From positions 27,513,118 to 27,577,117 of the forward strand of contig OX442314.1 in assembly GCA_949358305.1 (NCBI GenBank): a stretch of DNA of 64,000 bases, read 5' to 3'. Positions within the stretch are counted from its first letter, which is position 1, and each line of letters starts with the position of its first letter. Below the pieces are notes generated by a model that was not told the origin of the DNA, searched no databases, and was given only the letters and a program-made list of their open reading frames with translations. A program made the position numbers and the translations under genes. The DNA is from Strigamia acuminata (lineage: Eukaryota; Arthropoda; Chilopoda; Geophilomorpha; Linotaeniidae). This document shows, piece after piece, positions 1 through 8,194 of the stretch.

Positions 1-2850
1 GTCGAACTGTCGCGTCAACAGTCCGTGTCTGGCTATCATCGAAAGTATGATCCGGAGCGACTCCATCCTCACTACGGGCGAAAAAGTCTCCGTGAAATCC
101 ACACCAGGTCGTTGGGAATACCCCACCGCCACCAGGCGTGCCTTATACTTATTGACGCTTCTGTCGGCATTAAGTTTAATGCGGAAAATCCATTTGCTTT
201 TCACCGTCACTGTCTGTCTTTCCCTCTTTACAAGTGTCCATACTTTATTGATGTGTAGAGAATTAATCTCGCTGTCCATCGCTTCTTGCCATTTCTTTCT
301 GTCATTGCAGTTTACCGCCTCTACGTAAGTTTCAGGAGTGAACAGCTCTTCCACACACTCTATTGCAGCATTGACCGCCTCTTGTTGCGCTGCTATGCGC
401 TCCGAGCGTCGCACTCCCTCTTGTTGCAATCGCTCTTCGCGCTGCGCAAGCTGTTCCGCCAGTCTCTGCTCAAGCGCCGCTTTCGTCGCGCCCCTGGGTC
501 GCCCCACCTGCACCGGCTGAAGTGGCTGCGGTGCGGCGTCGTCAACAGCGATAACCGGGTGTTCGACCTCGTCTTGAGCGTCCTGCAACTCGTTCACCGG
601 TTCAACAGGAAAAATGGCGTCTTCCTCTTCTTGGCAAAAACGTTGCTTTGCCCCCTCATCGTTTAAACCAAAAACGTCTGCACCTCGCACCTCCTCATTG
701 AATCCTACCGTCCTGCCCTCTTCTACTTTACCGTCTTTCGGAACGTAAATTCGATAGGCTTTCCTGTCGACTGAATAACCGACAAATATGCCGTGTTTGG
801 CTTTCGGATCCAATTTCCGTCGCTTTTCCTCCGGTATGTGCAAAAAGGCTTCGCAACCAAAAATCCGCAAGAATGCAACTGTCGTCTTGTGTTTCGACCA
901 TAACTCCTCGGGTGTAAAATCCCCATTCGGCTTGGTAAACGATCTATTTTTGACATAGACCGATGTGGCGATCGCTTCGGCCCAAAACTTCAAAGGAAGG
1001 CCCGATTTGATTAGCAGTGTCCGAGCCGCCTCTACCAGCGTACGATTCGCTCTCTCAGAAATTCCATTACTAGAAGGATTAAAGGGAACCGTAAGCTCGT
1101 GCAGAATGCCCTCAGATTCGAAAAAACGCTTGAAATTTGCATTGACAAATTCCCCACCGTTGTCACTTCTAAACCTTTTGAGTTTGTAGCCAGTTTGCTT
1201 CTCTGCCATGTTCTTGAATATTTCAAAATGTTCAAAGCATTGAGATTTCTCCCGCAAGAAAAACGCGAATTTTTTGCGTGTAAAATCATCAGTTAGAATC
1301 AAAGCATACTTGCTGCCTCCCAGCGATGCAGTCTGAAACGGTCCAACCATATCCCCATGAATAAGTTGCAAAACTTCAGATGACTGCTTCCCCTTGACTC
1401 TTTTGTACGGGCTTCTCGTCATTTTTCCCAACGTGCATGCAGTGCATTTTTCCAAATGCACGTCCGCATATTCCAGCCCGTGCACAATCTGTTTGTCTCG
1501 CATTTTATCTATTGCACGCTCATTTAAATGACACAGTCGCTCATGCCACAATTCCTTGCTGGCTGGGCGAGGTTGCACAGAAACTGCGTTGGCTTCCTCT
1601 CCAACCCATTGGTGCAGTAAATACATGCTGCCATTTAATGTTCCTGTTGCAATCGTCATTCCTCTTGGGTCCTTAATTTCCGCGACTTTATTGTTGAATG
1701 AAATCGCATAATTATTAGCGGTAAGACGTGGAATTGACAACAGATTGCCTTTCAACTCTGGCACAAATAAGACGTCGAGGAGCAAAATCTTCATGAATTC
1801 CGTTTCTGAAAGCTTGCATCTCAAAATGATATTCCCTTTCCCCGTAGCCAACAATTTTGCGCCCTTTTTGGCTGTGGTGACCACTGCTTCGATTTCCTTG
1901 AAAGTCCCAAACAATTCCCGTTTTCCAGACATATGCGCCGACGCGCCGGAATCGAGAATCCACTCGTCTTGACAATCGTCGCCGCCCAAATCGACGACAA
2001 AAGCATGCTGGATAACCGCTTCCTGTTGTGCTATTTTTGCCGTGGCTGCCTCTCTTGGTCGTTGTGACGCTGGACTCGGCCTCTTTTCGGGGTAGCGCTG
2101 CCAACAATTCTTGGCAATGTGGCCACTTTTACCACATTCATAACAGGCTGATTTTGAAACGTTTTTCAACTTCTTGCCGCCCGAATTACGTCCCACCTGC
2201 GCCTTGAACGCAACCGTCACGTTGTCCACGGTCTGTCCCTTTGAGTGGAATGTCGCCCACTGATCTTCCATTTTCAGTGACCGTCGCAAATCTTCAAATT
2301 TCGCGTCTGCCGCGTCACGATAATTTCGTGCAATATTGCCATATTTTGGCAAAAGTCCTCGTGTCGTGTAATGAAGAATCTCGCGGTCCGAAACAACCTT
2401 TCCTACCGCTTTGGCTTTTGCCTGAATCGACTTGGCCCTGTTCAAGTAACCATCCGTCGACTCGTCGTGTCTCATGCGCAGCTCCGCAAGTTCCGAACCA
2501 GCGTCAATTTGTCGCTCTTCCGTGGTACCTGCGTACTGCGCTTTCAACGCCTCCCAAAGCGCCTTGGCCTCGGTAAAAGCCATACAGTTTGTGGCTTCTT
2601 CGTCCGACATCGTTAAAACTATAATCCCTAAAGCCTCGTCATTATTTTTGGCCCACGCTTCGTGCTTCTTCAGCGCGTCTGCATACGTTGCATCCGTCGC
2701 GTCGGGCACTATCGGCTCCGGTTTCGTGATGACGCCTTTCAAACCTTTTGCAGCTAGAAGTGTCCCCACTTTGAATTGCCAAGTAAAATAGTTTTGAGGT
2801 TTTAGAAGTTCAATTCGATTCAAAGATGTACTTGCAATCGCATCCGCCAT
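1..2850 (-). CDS. Ty1/copia Gag-Pol polyprotein, C-terminus cut by window edge
   Basis: One uninterrupted frame of 950 codons starts at the ATG at 2850 and leaves the window at base 1; I checked it line by line and found no stop. Domain order is copia-type, with integrase before RT. The N-terminal Gag is followed by a CCHC zinc knuckle near residues 236-249 (CYECGKSGHIAKNC). The aspartic protease motif DSGA is at about residue 300. An HHCC zinc finger and the integrase core follow, with D at about 500, D at about 563 (SDNGGEF) and E at about 599, giving the expected D-35-E spacing. Reverse transcriptase begins near residue 860, and the window ends at its first catalytic Asp (TRQFD). The reading frame gives no sign of decay. 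RNase H and the 3' LTR must lie to the left. Product role (copying and integrating the element) is known for the family. Confidence 0.95.
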   Translation of the reverse strand, partial: MADAIASTSLNRIELLKPQNYFTWQFKVGTLLAAKGLKGVITKPEPIVPDATDATYADALKKHEAWAKNNDEALGIIVLTMSDEEATNCMAFTEAKALWEALKAQYAGTTEERQIDAGSELAELRMRHDESTDGYLNRAKSIQAKAKAVGKVVSDREILHYTTRGLLPKYGNIARNYRDAADAKFEDLRRSLKMEDQWATFHSKGQTVDNVTVAFKAQVGRNSGGKKLKNVSKSACYECGKSGHIAKNCWQRYPEKRPSPASQRPREAATAKIAQQEAVIQHAFVVDLGGDDCQDEWILDSGASAHMSGKRELFGTFKEIEAVVTTAKKGAKLLATGKGNIILRCKLSETEFMKILLLDVLFVPELKGNLLSIPRLTANNYAISFNNKVAEIKDPRGMTIATGTLNGSMYLLHQWVGEEANAVSVQPRPASKELWHERLCHLNERAIDKMRDKQIVHGLEYADVHLEKCTACTLGKMTRSPYKRVKGKQSSEVLQLIHGDMVGPFQTASLGGSKYALILTDDFTRKKFAFFLREKSQCFEHFEIFKNMAEKQTGYKLKRFRSDNGGEFVNANFKRFFESEGILHELTVPFNPSSNGISERANRTLVEAARTLLIKSGLPLKFWAEAIATSVYVKNRSFTKPNGDFTPEELWSKHKTTVAFLRIFGCEAFLHIPEEKRRKLDPKAKHGIFVGYSVDRKAYRIYVPKDGKVEEGRTVGFNEEVRGADVFGLNDEGAKQRFCQEEEDAIFPVEPVNELQDAQDEVEHPVIAVDDAAPQPLQPVQVGRPRGATKAALEQRLAEQLAQREERLQQEGVRRSERIAAQQEAVNAAIECVEELFTPETYVEAVNCNDRKKWQEAMDSEINSLHINKVWTLVKRERQTVTVKSKWIFRIKLNADRSVNKYKARLVAVGYSQRPGVDFTETFSPVVRMESLRIILSMIARHGLLTRQFD

Positions 2851-2954
2851 CTTCCTTGTTCGATCGTTACGCCTTGTTTTTCAATTCTTCTTTCACCGCA
2901 AATTCTCCACAAATCGTCGCCAAAATGGAACGTTTCTATCTTGCAAAGAAACCA

Positions 2955-2970
2955 GACTCCTGCTACCACT
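2955..2970 (-). other. Primer-binding site candidate of the copia element
   Basis: Read on the minus strand, the bases just inside the LTR give GTGGTAGCAGGAGTC. This resembles the initiator-Met-tRNA-derived primer sites (TGGTANCAGAGC type) typical of copia elements. It directly abuts the inferred LTR end at 2971. The match is by eye only. Confidence 0.55.
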
Positions 2971-3118
2971 TGTGAGTGTACGTGTGTGTGCAGAAAATGT
3001 AGGAAGAAGAAAGCTTTTTCAACAAGAAACTGATGAGATGTATATTCAATACAAGTAACACAATAATACAGAACATGCGCGCAGTGCGCGTTACCAAGCA
3101 ACTTAAACTATGATAACA
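2971..3118 (-). repeat. 5' LTR of the copia element (148 bp)
   Basis: The segment lies upstream of the copia start codon and has the canonical short inverted ends: it begins TGTTAT and ends CTCACA when read with the element (TGT...ACA). The primer-binding site follows immediately inside. The boundary is inferred from these ends, because the partner LTR lies outside the window. Confidence 0.7.
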
Positions 3119-3530
3119 TATATATCTCACACTATCGACATAAGGAGAAAACGCCTTCCTTTCGACCAGTATTCTAGTCGACCCAGAATTTTTATACAGG
3201 ATTTTTTCGACCAGCTGTAATTATCGATCAGGATTAATTTTGACTTGTTATTATGTTCAACCAGGTTTTCCTTCTACCAAGGGGATAAACTAAATGTTAG
3301 GTTCGTTGGGGGTCGAGGGGTTCTAGGTCAAGGCAGAAGCCTCCCCTTTGTTAGGGAAAGAAAAAAAGACAAAAACAATTTCCAGTAATTTAAAAGAAAT
3401 ATAAGCCCATATTCATTACGTATTCAACAATACGTAAAGATTAGAGTTCAATAAGAAATGTAGGTGGTAGATATTATTTGATTTTAATTTTACTTGGCTT
3501 TATAATGCCATCATGGGATTGTGAATGCGG
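3119..3530. other. Intergenic, no gene seen
   Basis: AT-rich sequence between the copia LTR and the 3' end of the channel gene. Around 3295-3370 it contains a G-rich stretch (GGGGGTCGAGGGG, GCCTCCCC) that resembles, in reverse orientation, the middle of the foldback element at 6869-7167. It may be an old fragment of the same family. No coding exon is recognisable. Confidence 0.5.
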
Positions 3531-3912
3531 TTAATATATTTTTTTGAATTTTGCTAATTGAAAATACATTTTGTGCAAGAGTTGTGGAATTGCAAGCATA
3601 GAAAGACCAAGCATTAGTGCAAAACAATTTCCTATATCGCAGCAGAGTGCAACTCCATTATAGGATAATATTTGTGTAATCTCTTCGATTATATTATTCG
3701 TTGGAATTATGACGAGAATTATGAGTCCCCATGCTTCAGGATGCTGAAAGTAGACAAAGGTGTCGAACACTGACTCTTCGCAAGGTTGGTGACATCCACA
3801 ATCTTTCATTAAATCAACTTTTAAGGAACTGTTCATGAACAATGTCAATGATGTCAGGGCATCTTTAGCGTTGGTACAATTATCCTTGTTTATCTTGTTC
3901 AAAAATGGTAAC
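3531..3912 (-). CDS. DEG/ENaC last exon: end of ectodomain, TM2 and stop
   Basis: The acceptor TTTCCAG precedes base 3912, and the exon ends at a stop at 3531. It encodes the C-G-C-H-x-P-C cysteine cluster, the pre-TM2 region and a TM2 reading CCDIGNCFALMLGLSMLAIP. This corresponds to the family DIGGxLGLFLGxSLL segment, with GLS at the selectivity filter. The usual Gly-Gly is changed to Gly-Asn, and the post-TM2 glutamate position holds Gln. These are departures from the consensus that may alter conduction. Its phase joins the previous exon by completing a Lys codon. Confidence 0.8.
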
Positions 3913-6749
3913 CTGGAAATATAAAACAAGGACATATACGGAGCACATTGAAACAGATATACTGTATATCTTTTCCAATCTTTTTACAACTCACTTGCAT
4001 TGGATAATATTATATATCTTTTTGTGGTAACAATCATCCTGGCACCTTTTATATTTGTCGGGGTCGAGGCAAGGTTGCGAATGCAGGTTCAATCGAATGT
4101 TCTAAATTAGAATAATATATTAATATTAATTTTATTTTTAATTTATAATTATTTAGGCCTGTGCTTTTAGCATCCTGAATGTAAGCACGGTGACTGTGTT
4201 TCGTTTAATATTTCTTCTACTTCTGAGAATTGATGGTAATTTTTCTTCACCTTTTTTAAAGTATATCTAAAGGTAGAAATTTATTGTTTACAACAATTTT
4301 TTCTGGCATCATATGATCAGAAATGGACGTCATTTGGCATATTTTATTCACAAAATTGATACATTACTTCGTACATGTCCGGATTGCAGGTTTTATCTGA
4401 GTTTGGTAAAAAACCGAAAAATATCACTGAGGCAGTCCCTGCATATTTCATTGGTCCTGAGAAAAATTATGACCATTAAATTTTAAATAGTTCACTAAAA
4501 TTTGAAACTACAATACCGATATCAGATTCGAAGCATAGTCCAGTGTGCATAGCTTTTATGTGCCAAAATACATTATTTTTTAAGCTAGTTAACTGCAAAA
4601 CATTAATAAACATGAGGTTTTTAGCGAAATAAAGGATTTAGAAAATTGTCCTACTCTCTCCCATTATAAATTATTACGGAGTATTATAATTAACATCTTT
4701 GAATTAGTGAGCTCTTAAACAGAGCAGGGCTTCTTAAACTGTGGGTTGCAAATCCATATGGGATTTTGTAACTGAATGTGGGGTCGCAAAAATGTTTGAT
4801 TTGTATAGACACCTATATACAGTACCAGCTTAACTAGATGATGATTCATCTAAAACTTACTTTCTTAGCCAGCCACATATTAGGATCATCCATTTTATGT
4901 GTTTGCAGTCTCCATACATCCTCTATTGATTGAGTTTTTCCTCGGATAGTCATATTCATTAAATTGATGAAATGCATCTTGCATTCATTCGTGCCTATTT
5001 CTTTGGCAAATTTTCTCCTATAGTAAATCATTCTGGGTCCATCCATACATGCAATTACATTAGGCAAATACAATGTGTTATTTTCTTGGATAATTACTAC
5101 AAGTCTTGTCGGTTCACTTAGGTAAAGTGATATTCTTTCCTTGCTAACATAGAATGCTAGTGGGACGAAAATAAATATGAGAATAAAATAGAACAGGCGT
5201 TGCAGGACAGGTTTCATTTTTTGCTGCAATATCTCTTCCTGTGAATCTGCAATTGCATTTTTTTTATGAATTGCCAAATGCATTTGACTGGTAATTTTAC
5301 TCTTGATGTTAGCTTCAAGTTGACTAGGTCTGATATACTTATACAAAAGGAGCAGAACGAGCTGTGCAATTTCAATTATAGAGAGAAGAGAAAATCCCAC
5401 GGAGAATCCCAAATTGCCCCCAAAATCTATCAGCAAGTTAGAAATTGTGTAAATGTAGACTTCTGTCATTCTGATAAATGTATCTTCCAGCATTTTCATG
5501 TAAAAGCTTAAAAATTCTTTGTTCTTTTTAACATCTTTAAAACCTAACAGAGATGAATTATTTTATTTATTATACATGAACATGGTTTATATTAGCTTAA
5601 CGGTTATCGCTTTGTGTAATGGGGAGATAAACATTGTTATGACAAGGTCTCAAGCAGCCACATTCTAATGATTCCAATGTAGCTATTTCATGACTGAAAG
5701 ATTTTGCATACAACGTAGCCACAATTGATTTGTTTGGTTCTAAACTGCAGTCTGGTAGATTTTTGTCTGTCATGTAAGGCAACCTAATTTAAAAATCCAT
5801 TACTATAGTGTTCATTGGTTTACTTTGTATAATAGGTTTTGACCTGCATTTAGGATGAGTTAGTTGGATTTGTTTTGTCACACAGTCTTCATAACATTAG
5901 ATTTGTTTTTTCTGATTTGGTTCGCAAAAAGGATACCTCATAGGCAAAAATTGATACTACCAATAAGAAATACAGGATGTTCACAAAGTCTTTAGACAAA
6001 TTGAAAATAAATTTACACCCTAATATTAGATGGTAGCAAAACACAGTAATTTCTTTTTGCATATTAATCCTCAGAGGCATAAGGCTATATGAGTTTAAGA
6101 ACGAGTACTTTACTTTATTGAATTGGAAAATGTTTTCCCTATTGATTTTGTCACAATTAATTTGAGTGTTATAAATTAATTTGACTTAGTATCGTGCAAA
6201 AGTTAATTTGGCGCAAATAAGTGTACAAAGACCTAGATGCAATTGCTCAGGAAATATTTGAGGGGAACAGACTTTTCTTCCACCCTGTATATTGGTAGTT
6301 TCACATACTTTTCGAAAAAGAAGTAGTATTCCAGTCTCTATTCCCACTTTCATCGGCATAACATATCGATATGGCATGCTATCATCGTTGATACCTACCT
6401 GTAAAGAATATTAAATTTTTCTGAATTGAAATTACATTTTGGCATAGTGAAATAAAAATAATTTTAAATGAACGGTCTTACAGTAAGAAATGGTACATCA
6501 CATGTTCCATTTTTTTTAAACATCATCTGGGTTGTCATAGTTTGAGCTACTTTTGCGTTATTGACATCTAAATAAAAATTGAGAAAATGTTAGATAGAAA
6601 GTAAAATTAAAACATTCTGACTTCCTGTTACCAAGCCTAATGATCAGCACATTTCCAACTACGGCATTTTTATATTTATATGAAATAGTAATGCCCTCAT
6701 TTTTATAAATTCCATTTGCCATTGAAGATTCCAACAATACAGTCTTGCC
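3531..6749 (-). CDS. Tandem-fused DEG/ENaC channel gene (multi-exon, 5' end not found)
   Basis: Eleven exon candidates on the minus strand encode two consecutive copies of the amiloride-sensitive sodium channel fold: extracellular domain, Cys-rich region and TM2 of subunit 1 (6749-5338), then TM1, extracellular domain and TM2 of subunit 2 (5199-3531). Both pore segments keep the family's G-x-S selectivity motif (GFS in subunit 1, GLS in subunit 2). Intron positions and phases match between the halves, which points to an internal duplication. Family members are trimeric sodium or cation channels gated by acid, peptide or mechanical stimuli; which applies here is unknown. The first exon(s), with TM1 of subunit 1, are not visible upstream of 6749, so the model is 5'-incomplete. 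One subunit 1 exon has an unresolved frame problem near 5894, so a decaying gene is possible. Confidence 0.75.
3995..4101 (-). CDS. DEG/ENaC subunit 2 Cys-rich exon
   Basis: Acceptor CTAATTTAG before 4101 and donor AA|GTGAGT after 3995. Its 107 nt encode 35 codons plus two bases, including CLDPDKYKRCQDDCYHK and a later QC. This is the C-x8-C-x3-C type spacing of the channel's palm/thumb cysteine region. The exit phase fits the last exon exactly. Confidence 0.75.
4165..4266 (-). CDS. DEG/ENaC subunit 2 ectodomain exon (possible GC donor)
   Basis: A phase-0 exon of 34 codons after acceptor CCTTTAG. Its LPSILRSR...VTVLTFRMLK pattern aligns with the subunit 1 exon at 6309-6398 (MPYRYVMP...GILLLFRK). 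The only donor at the homologous position is AAAA|GCACAG, a GC rather than GT donor, so this right-hand splice is uncertain. Confidence 0.5.
4368..4456 (-). CDS. DEG/ENaC subunit 2 ectodomain exon
   Basis: Acceptor TTTTTCTCAG before 4456 and donor GAA|GTAATG. Its 89 nt run from phase 1 to phase 0. It contains SDKTCNPDMYE, which parallels KNGTCDVPFLT in subunit 1 (6482-6567) just before an intron in the same position. Joined to the preceding exon by a Gly codon. Confidence 0.6.
4517..4592 (-). CDS. DEG/ENaC subunit 2 short ectodomain exon
   Basis: Acceptor TTTTGCAG before 4592 and donor G|GTATTG after 4517. Its 76 nt encode a segment ending HTGLCFESDI, which matches the family's G-x-C-Y-x-F-N region after the first extracellular cysteines. 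Phase fits the exons on both sides. Confidence 0.6.
4725..4800. mobile_element. Possible hAT-type transposon remnant in an intron
   Basis: The text CAGGGCTTCTTAAACTGTGGG followed by GGGGTCGCAAA resembles the terminal inverted repeats of degraded hAT elements seen in many animal genomes. Only a short stub remains, in the intron between the fused exon and the exon at 4517-4592. The call rests on resemblance alone. Confidence 0.35.
4861..5516 (-). CDS. DEG/ENaC fusion exon: TM2 of subunit 1 joined to TM1 of subunit 2
   Basis: A single open exon of 656 nt (donor GTAAGT at 4860, acceptor ACAAAG before 5516). It first encodes DFGGNLGFSVGFSLLSIIE and the rest of a TM2 (about 5412-5338), with GFS at the selectivity filter and the following Glu retained. 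A charged 43-residue linker follows (about 5331-5203), without a stop. A second hydrophobic span at about 5199-5143 is then followed by YLSEPTRL...LPNVIACMD, the family's post-TM1 signature (YLSYPT...FPAVTIC). Normally a subunit ends soon after TM2. Since both termini of family members are cytosolic, the linker would be cytosolic and the topology is feasible. The N-terminal His-Gly gating motif usual before TM1 is not seen. Confidence 0.85.
5602..5783 (-). CDS. DEG/ENaC subunit 1 thumb/wrist exon
   Basis: Acceptor AAATTAG before 5783 and donor C|GTTAAG after 5602. It encodes LPYMTDKNLPDCS... and LECGCLRPCHNNVYLP, the conserved C-x-C-x3-C-x4-Y motif before TM2. The start is homologous to the start of the last exon (LPFLNK), with the same intron phase. 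Joins the fusion exon in phase 1. Confidence 0.75.
5844..5893 (-). CDS. DEG/ENaC subunit 1 Cys-rich exon, right boundary unresolved
   Basis: The donor TGCAG|GTCAAA is clear, and YEDCVTKQIQLTHPKC aligns with the subunit 2 Cys-rich exon. Upstream of the TAT at 5893 the same frame meets a TAA. The neighbouring frame continues open if one extra T at 5894 is allowed for. Either the acceptor is unusual or a one-base insertion has broken subunit 1. Confidence 0.45.
6309..6398 (-). CDS. DEG/ENaC subunit 1 ectodomain exon
   Basis: Acceptor TTCTTTACAG before 6398 and strong donor AAA|GTATGT after 6309. The exon is exactly 30 codons, phase 0 to 0, containing DDSMPYRYVMPMKVGIETG. Its paralogous partner in subunit 2 is 4165-4266. 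Confidence 0.65.
6482..6567 (-). CDS. DEG/ENaC subunit 1 ectodomain exon
   Basis: Acceptor TTTAG before 6567 and donor ACT|GTAAGA after 6482. Its 86 nt run from phase 1 to 0 and end KKNGTCDVPFLT. Subunit 2 has the same phases at 4368-4456. Confidence 0.6.
6632..6749 (-). CDS. DEG/ENaC subunit 1 ectodomain exon, most upstream one found
   Basis: Acceptor TTTATTTCAG before 6749 and donor G|GTAACA after 6632. Its 118 nt encode GKTVLLESSMANGIYKNEG and a following beta-like segment, and the exon joins the next one through an Asp codon. Earlier exons, with TM1, were looked for to about 7000 and not found. Confidence 0.55.
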
Positions 6750-6868
6750 CTGAAATAAATTTAAAAGTACTGTTATCATTCATTAAAATATTTTTGTATC
6801 TTGCCCAAAGATATCAAATGAAAGACCAAAATTTAAACCTGAAACATGGCAGCCCTTTAAGCAAAGGC

Positions 6869-7167
6869 AGTGGCTACGTTCACGTCCGACATGAACGTAT
6901 TATTTTCATGGCGCGCTGTGATTGGCTGAGATCCATTGATGTCGATTTGTTTCATCTCAAATTCGATGTTCTCGAAGTTTTAGCTTTTTTTTTCTTACAA
7001 GGAGGGGTATAGCCTCCCTTGACCCCCCCCCCCCCTCGCCCCCGACCTAACCTAATCCGTTTTTAGCAAAGTAGACCGAACTTCAGTTCGTATTTCAATG
7101 CATCTCACAACCAATCACAGCGCTTCATGAAAATAATACGTTCAGGTCGGACGTAAACGTAGCCACT
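6869..7167. mobile_element. MITE-like foldback element, 299 bp
   Basis: The left end AGTGGCTACGTTCACGTCCG and the reverse complement of the right end AGTGGCTACGTTTACGTCCG agree over about 55-60 bases with few mismatches. The arms continue through CGTATTATTTTCATG and CGCTGTGATTGG. The centre has a long poly-C run and CTAACCTAA. It encodes no protein. A target-site duplication is not obvious. It belongs with non-autonomous DNA transposons. Confidence 0.75.
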
Positions 7168-7265
7168 TCGAAAAAATAAATAAATTTCATGTTACTTGGG
7201 TACCCAAATTGGGTACCCCATTTTCGGTGTACCCTGCATTTTGTACAGAACTGCCAACCATTGAC

Positions 7266-7456
7266 GAGATTTATAAATCTCTAGATTTAAAAAAGATTTA
7301 TGGATTTAAAGATTTCTTTGGGATTTATTAATTTATTGATTTATTTGGAGATTTATGGATTCATTTCGAGATTTATTGATTTATTTTGAGATTTATTGAA
7401 TTATTTTGAGATTTATGGATTTATTTTGAGATTTATGGATTTATTTCGAGATTTTC
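7266..7456. repeat. AT-rich minisatellite (GATTTATTGATTTATTTTGA-like)
   Basis: Irregular tandem repeats of GATTTATGGATTTATTTTGA and variants. The start (CCAACCATTGACGAGATTTA at 7256) is echoed at the end of the AT-rich zone (CCAACCATCAACGAGATTTA near 8155), so direct repeats bracket the zone. Non-coding. Confidence 0.7.
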
Positions 7457-7491
7457 GTAAGTACAATATCATTAAAAAAAATTGAAAATAG

Positions 7492-7774
7492 ACCGTACTG
7501 CCTCAATTTAACGCCGGGCATAATTAAACGCCGGGCACTCAGCGACGATTTCAGCAATTGTCGCCAGCCCCAAATAAATGCTGGGTCCCAAGAAATCACC
7601 GATTTTTTTCAAAAAATTGGTGATTTTTACGAAATAATGATCATTTTTAGCAAAAAATCGGCGATTTTTTAGTTATGCACCGGAGCTGAATAAGCGTCGG
7701 GCCTCGAATAAGTGCCTGGCGGGCTAGTCGAAAAAACTATTAAACGCCCCGGCGTTTATTCGAGGCAGTGCGGT
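7492..7774. mobile_element. MITE with CCGTACTGCCTC ends, 283 bp
   Basis: The left end reads ACCGTACTGCCTCAATTTAA then CGCCGGG. The right end in reverse complement reads ACCGCACTGCCTCGAATAAA then CGCCGGGGCG. The same terminal text recurs many times in the macro-repeats from 31500 onward, showing a dispersed family. It is inserted inside an AT-rich minisatellite. No coding capacity. Confidence 0.65.
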
Positions 7775-7819
7775 AATGTATCTAACGTGGATGTCGGCGA
7801 CCAATAAAGTGTACATGTG

Positions 7820-8150
7820 ATTTTTTTAAGTTTGAAATCAAGATTTAATGTGTGATTTAAAGATTTACTCAAGATTTAATGTGTAATTTCAAGATTTTTT
7901 CAAGATTTAATGTGTAATTTCAAGATTTTTTCAAGATTTAATGTGTAATTTCAAGATTTATTCGAGATTTAAGGATTTATTCAAGATTTAGGGATTTATT
8001 CGAGATTTAAGGATTTATTCAAGATTTAGGGATTTATTCGAGATTTAGGATTTATTCAAGATTTAGGTGATTTATTCGGGATTTAGGATTTATTTGAGAT
8101 TTGGGGATTTGTTCGAGATTTAGGGATTTGTTCGAGATTTATTTGGGATT
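7820..8150. repeat. AT-rich minisatellite (CAAGATTTAATGTGTAATTT and GGATTTATTCAAGATTTA)
   Basis: Two successive simple-repeat phases: about three copies of a 33-35 bp unit, then many copies of a shorter unit built on GATTTA. Probably the other side of the minisatellite split by the MITE at 7492-7774. Confidence 0.7.
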
Positions 8151-8194
8151 TAGCCAACCATCAACGAGATTTACAGCGATTGTCGGCCCCCTCG

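Noticed and set aside
1-700. Plus-strand frames at the left edge as genes
   Set aside because: They lie antisense to the intact copia polyprotein frame.
5889-6080. Minus-strand 63-codon frame as a separate exon of the channel
   Set aside because: Most of it is intron-like and only its last few codons sit next to the Cys-rich segment, one base out of frame.
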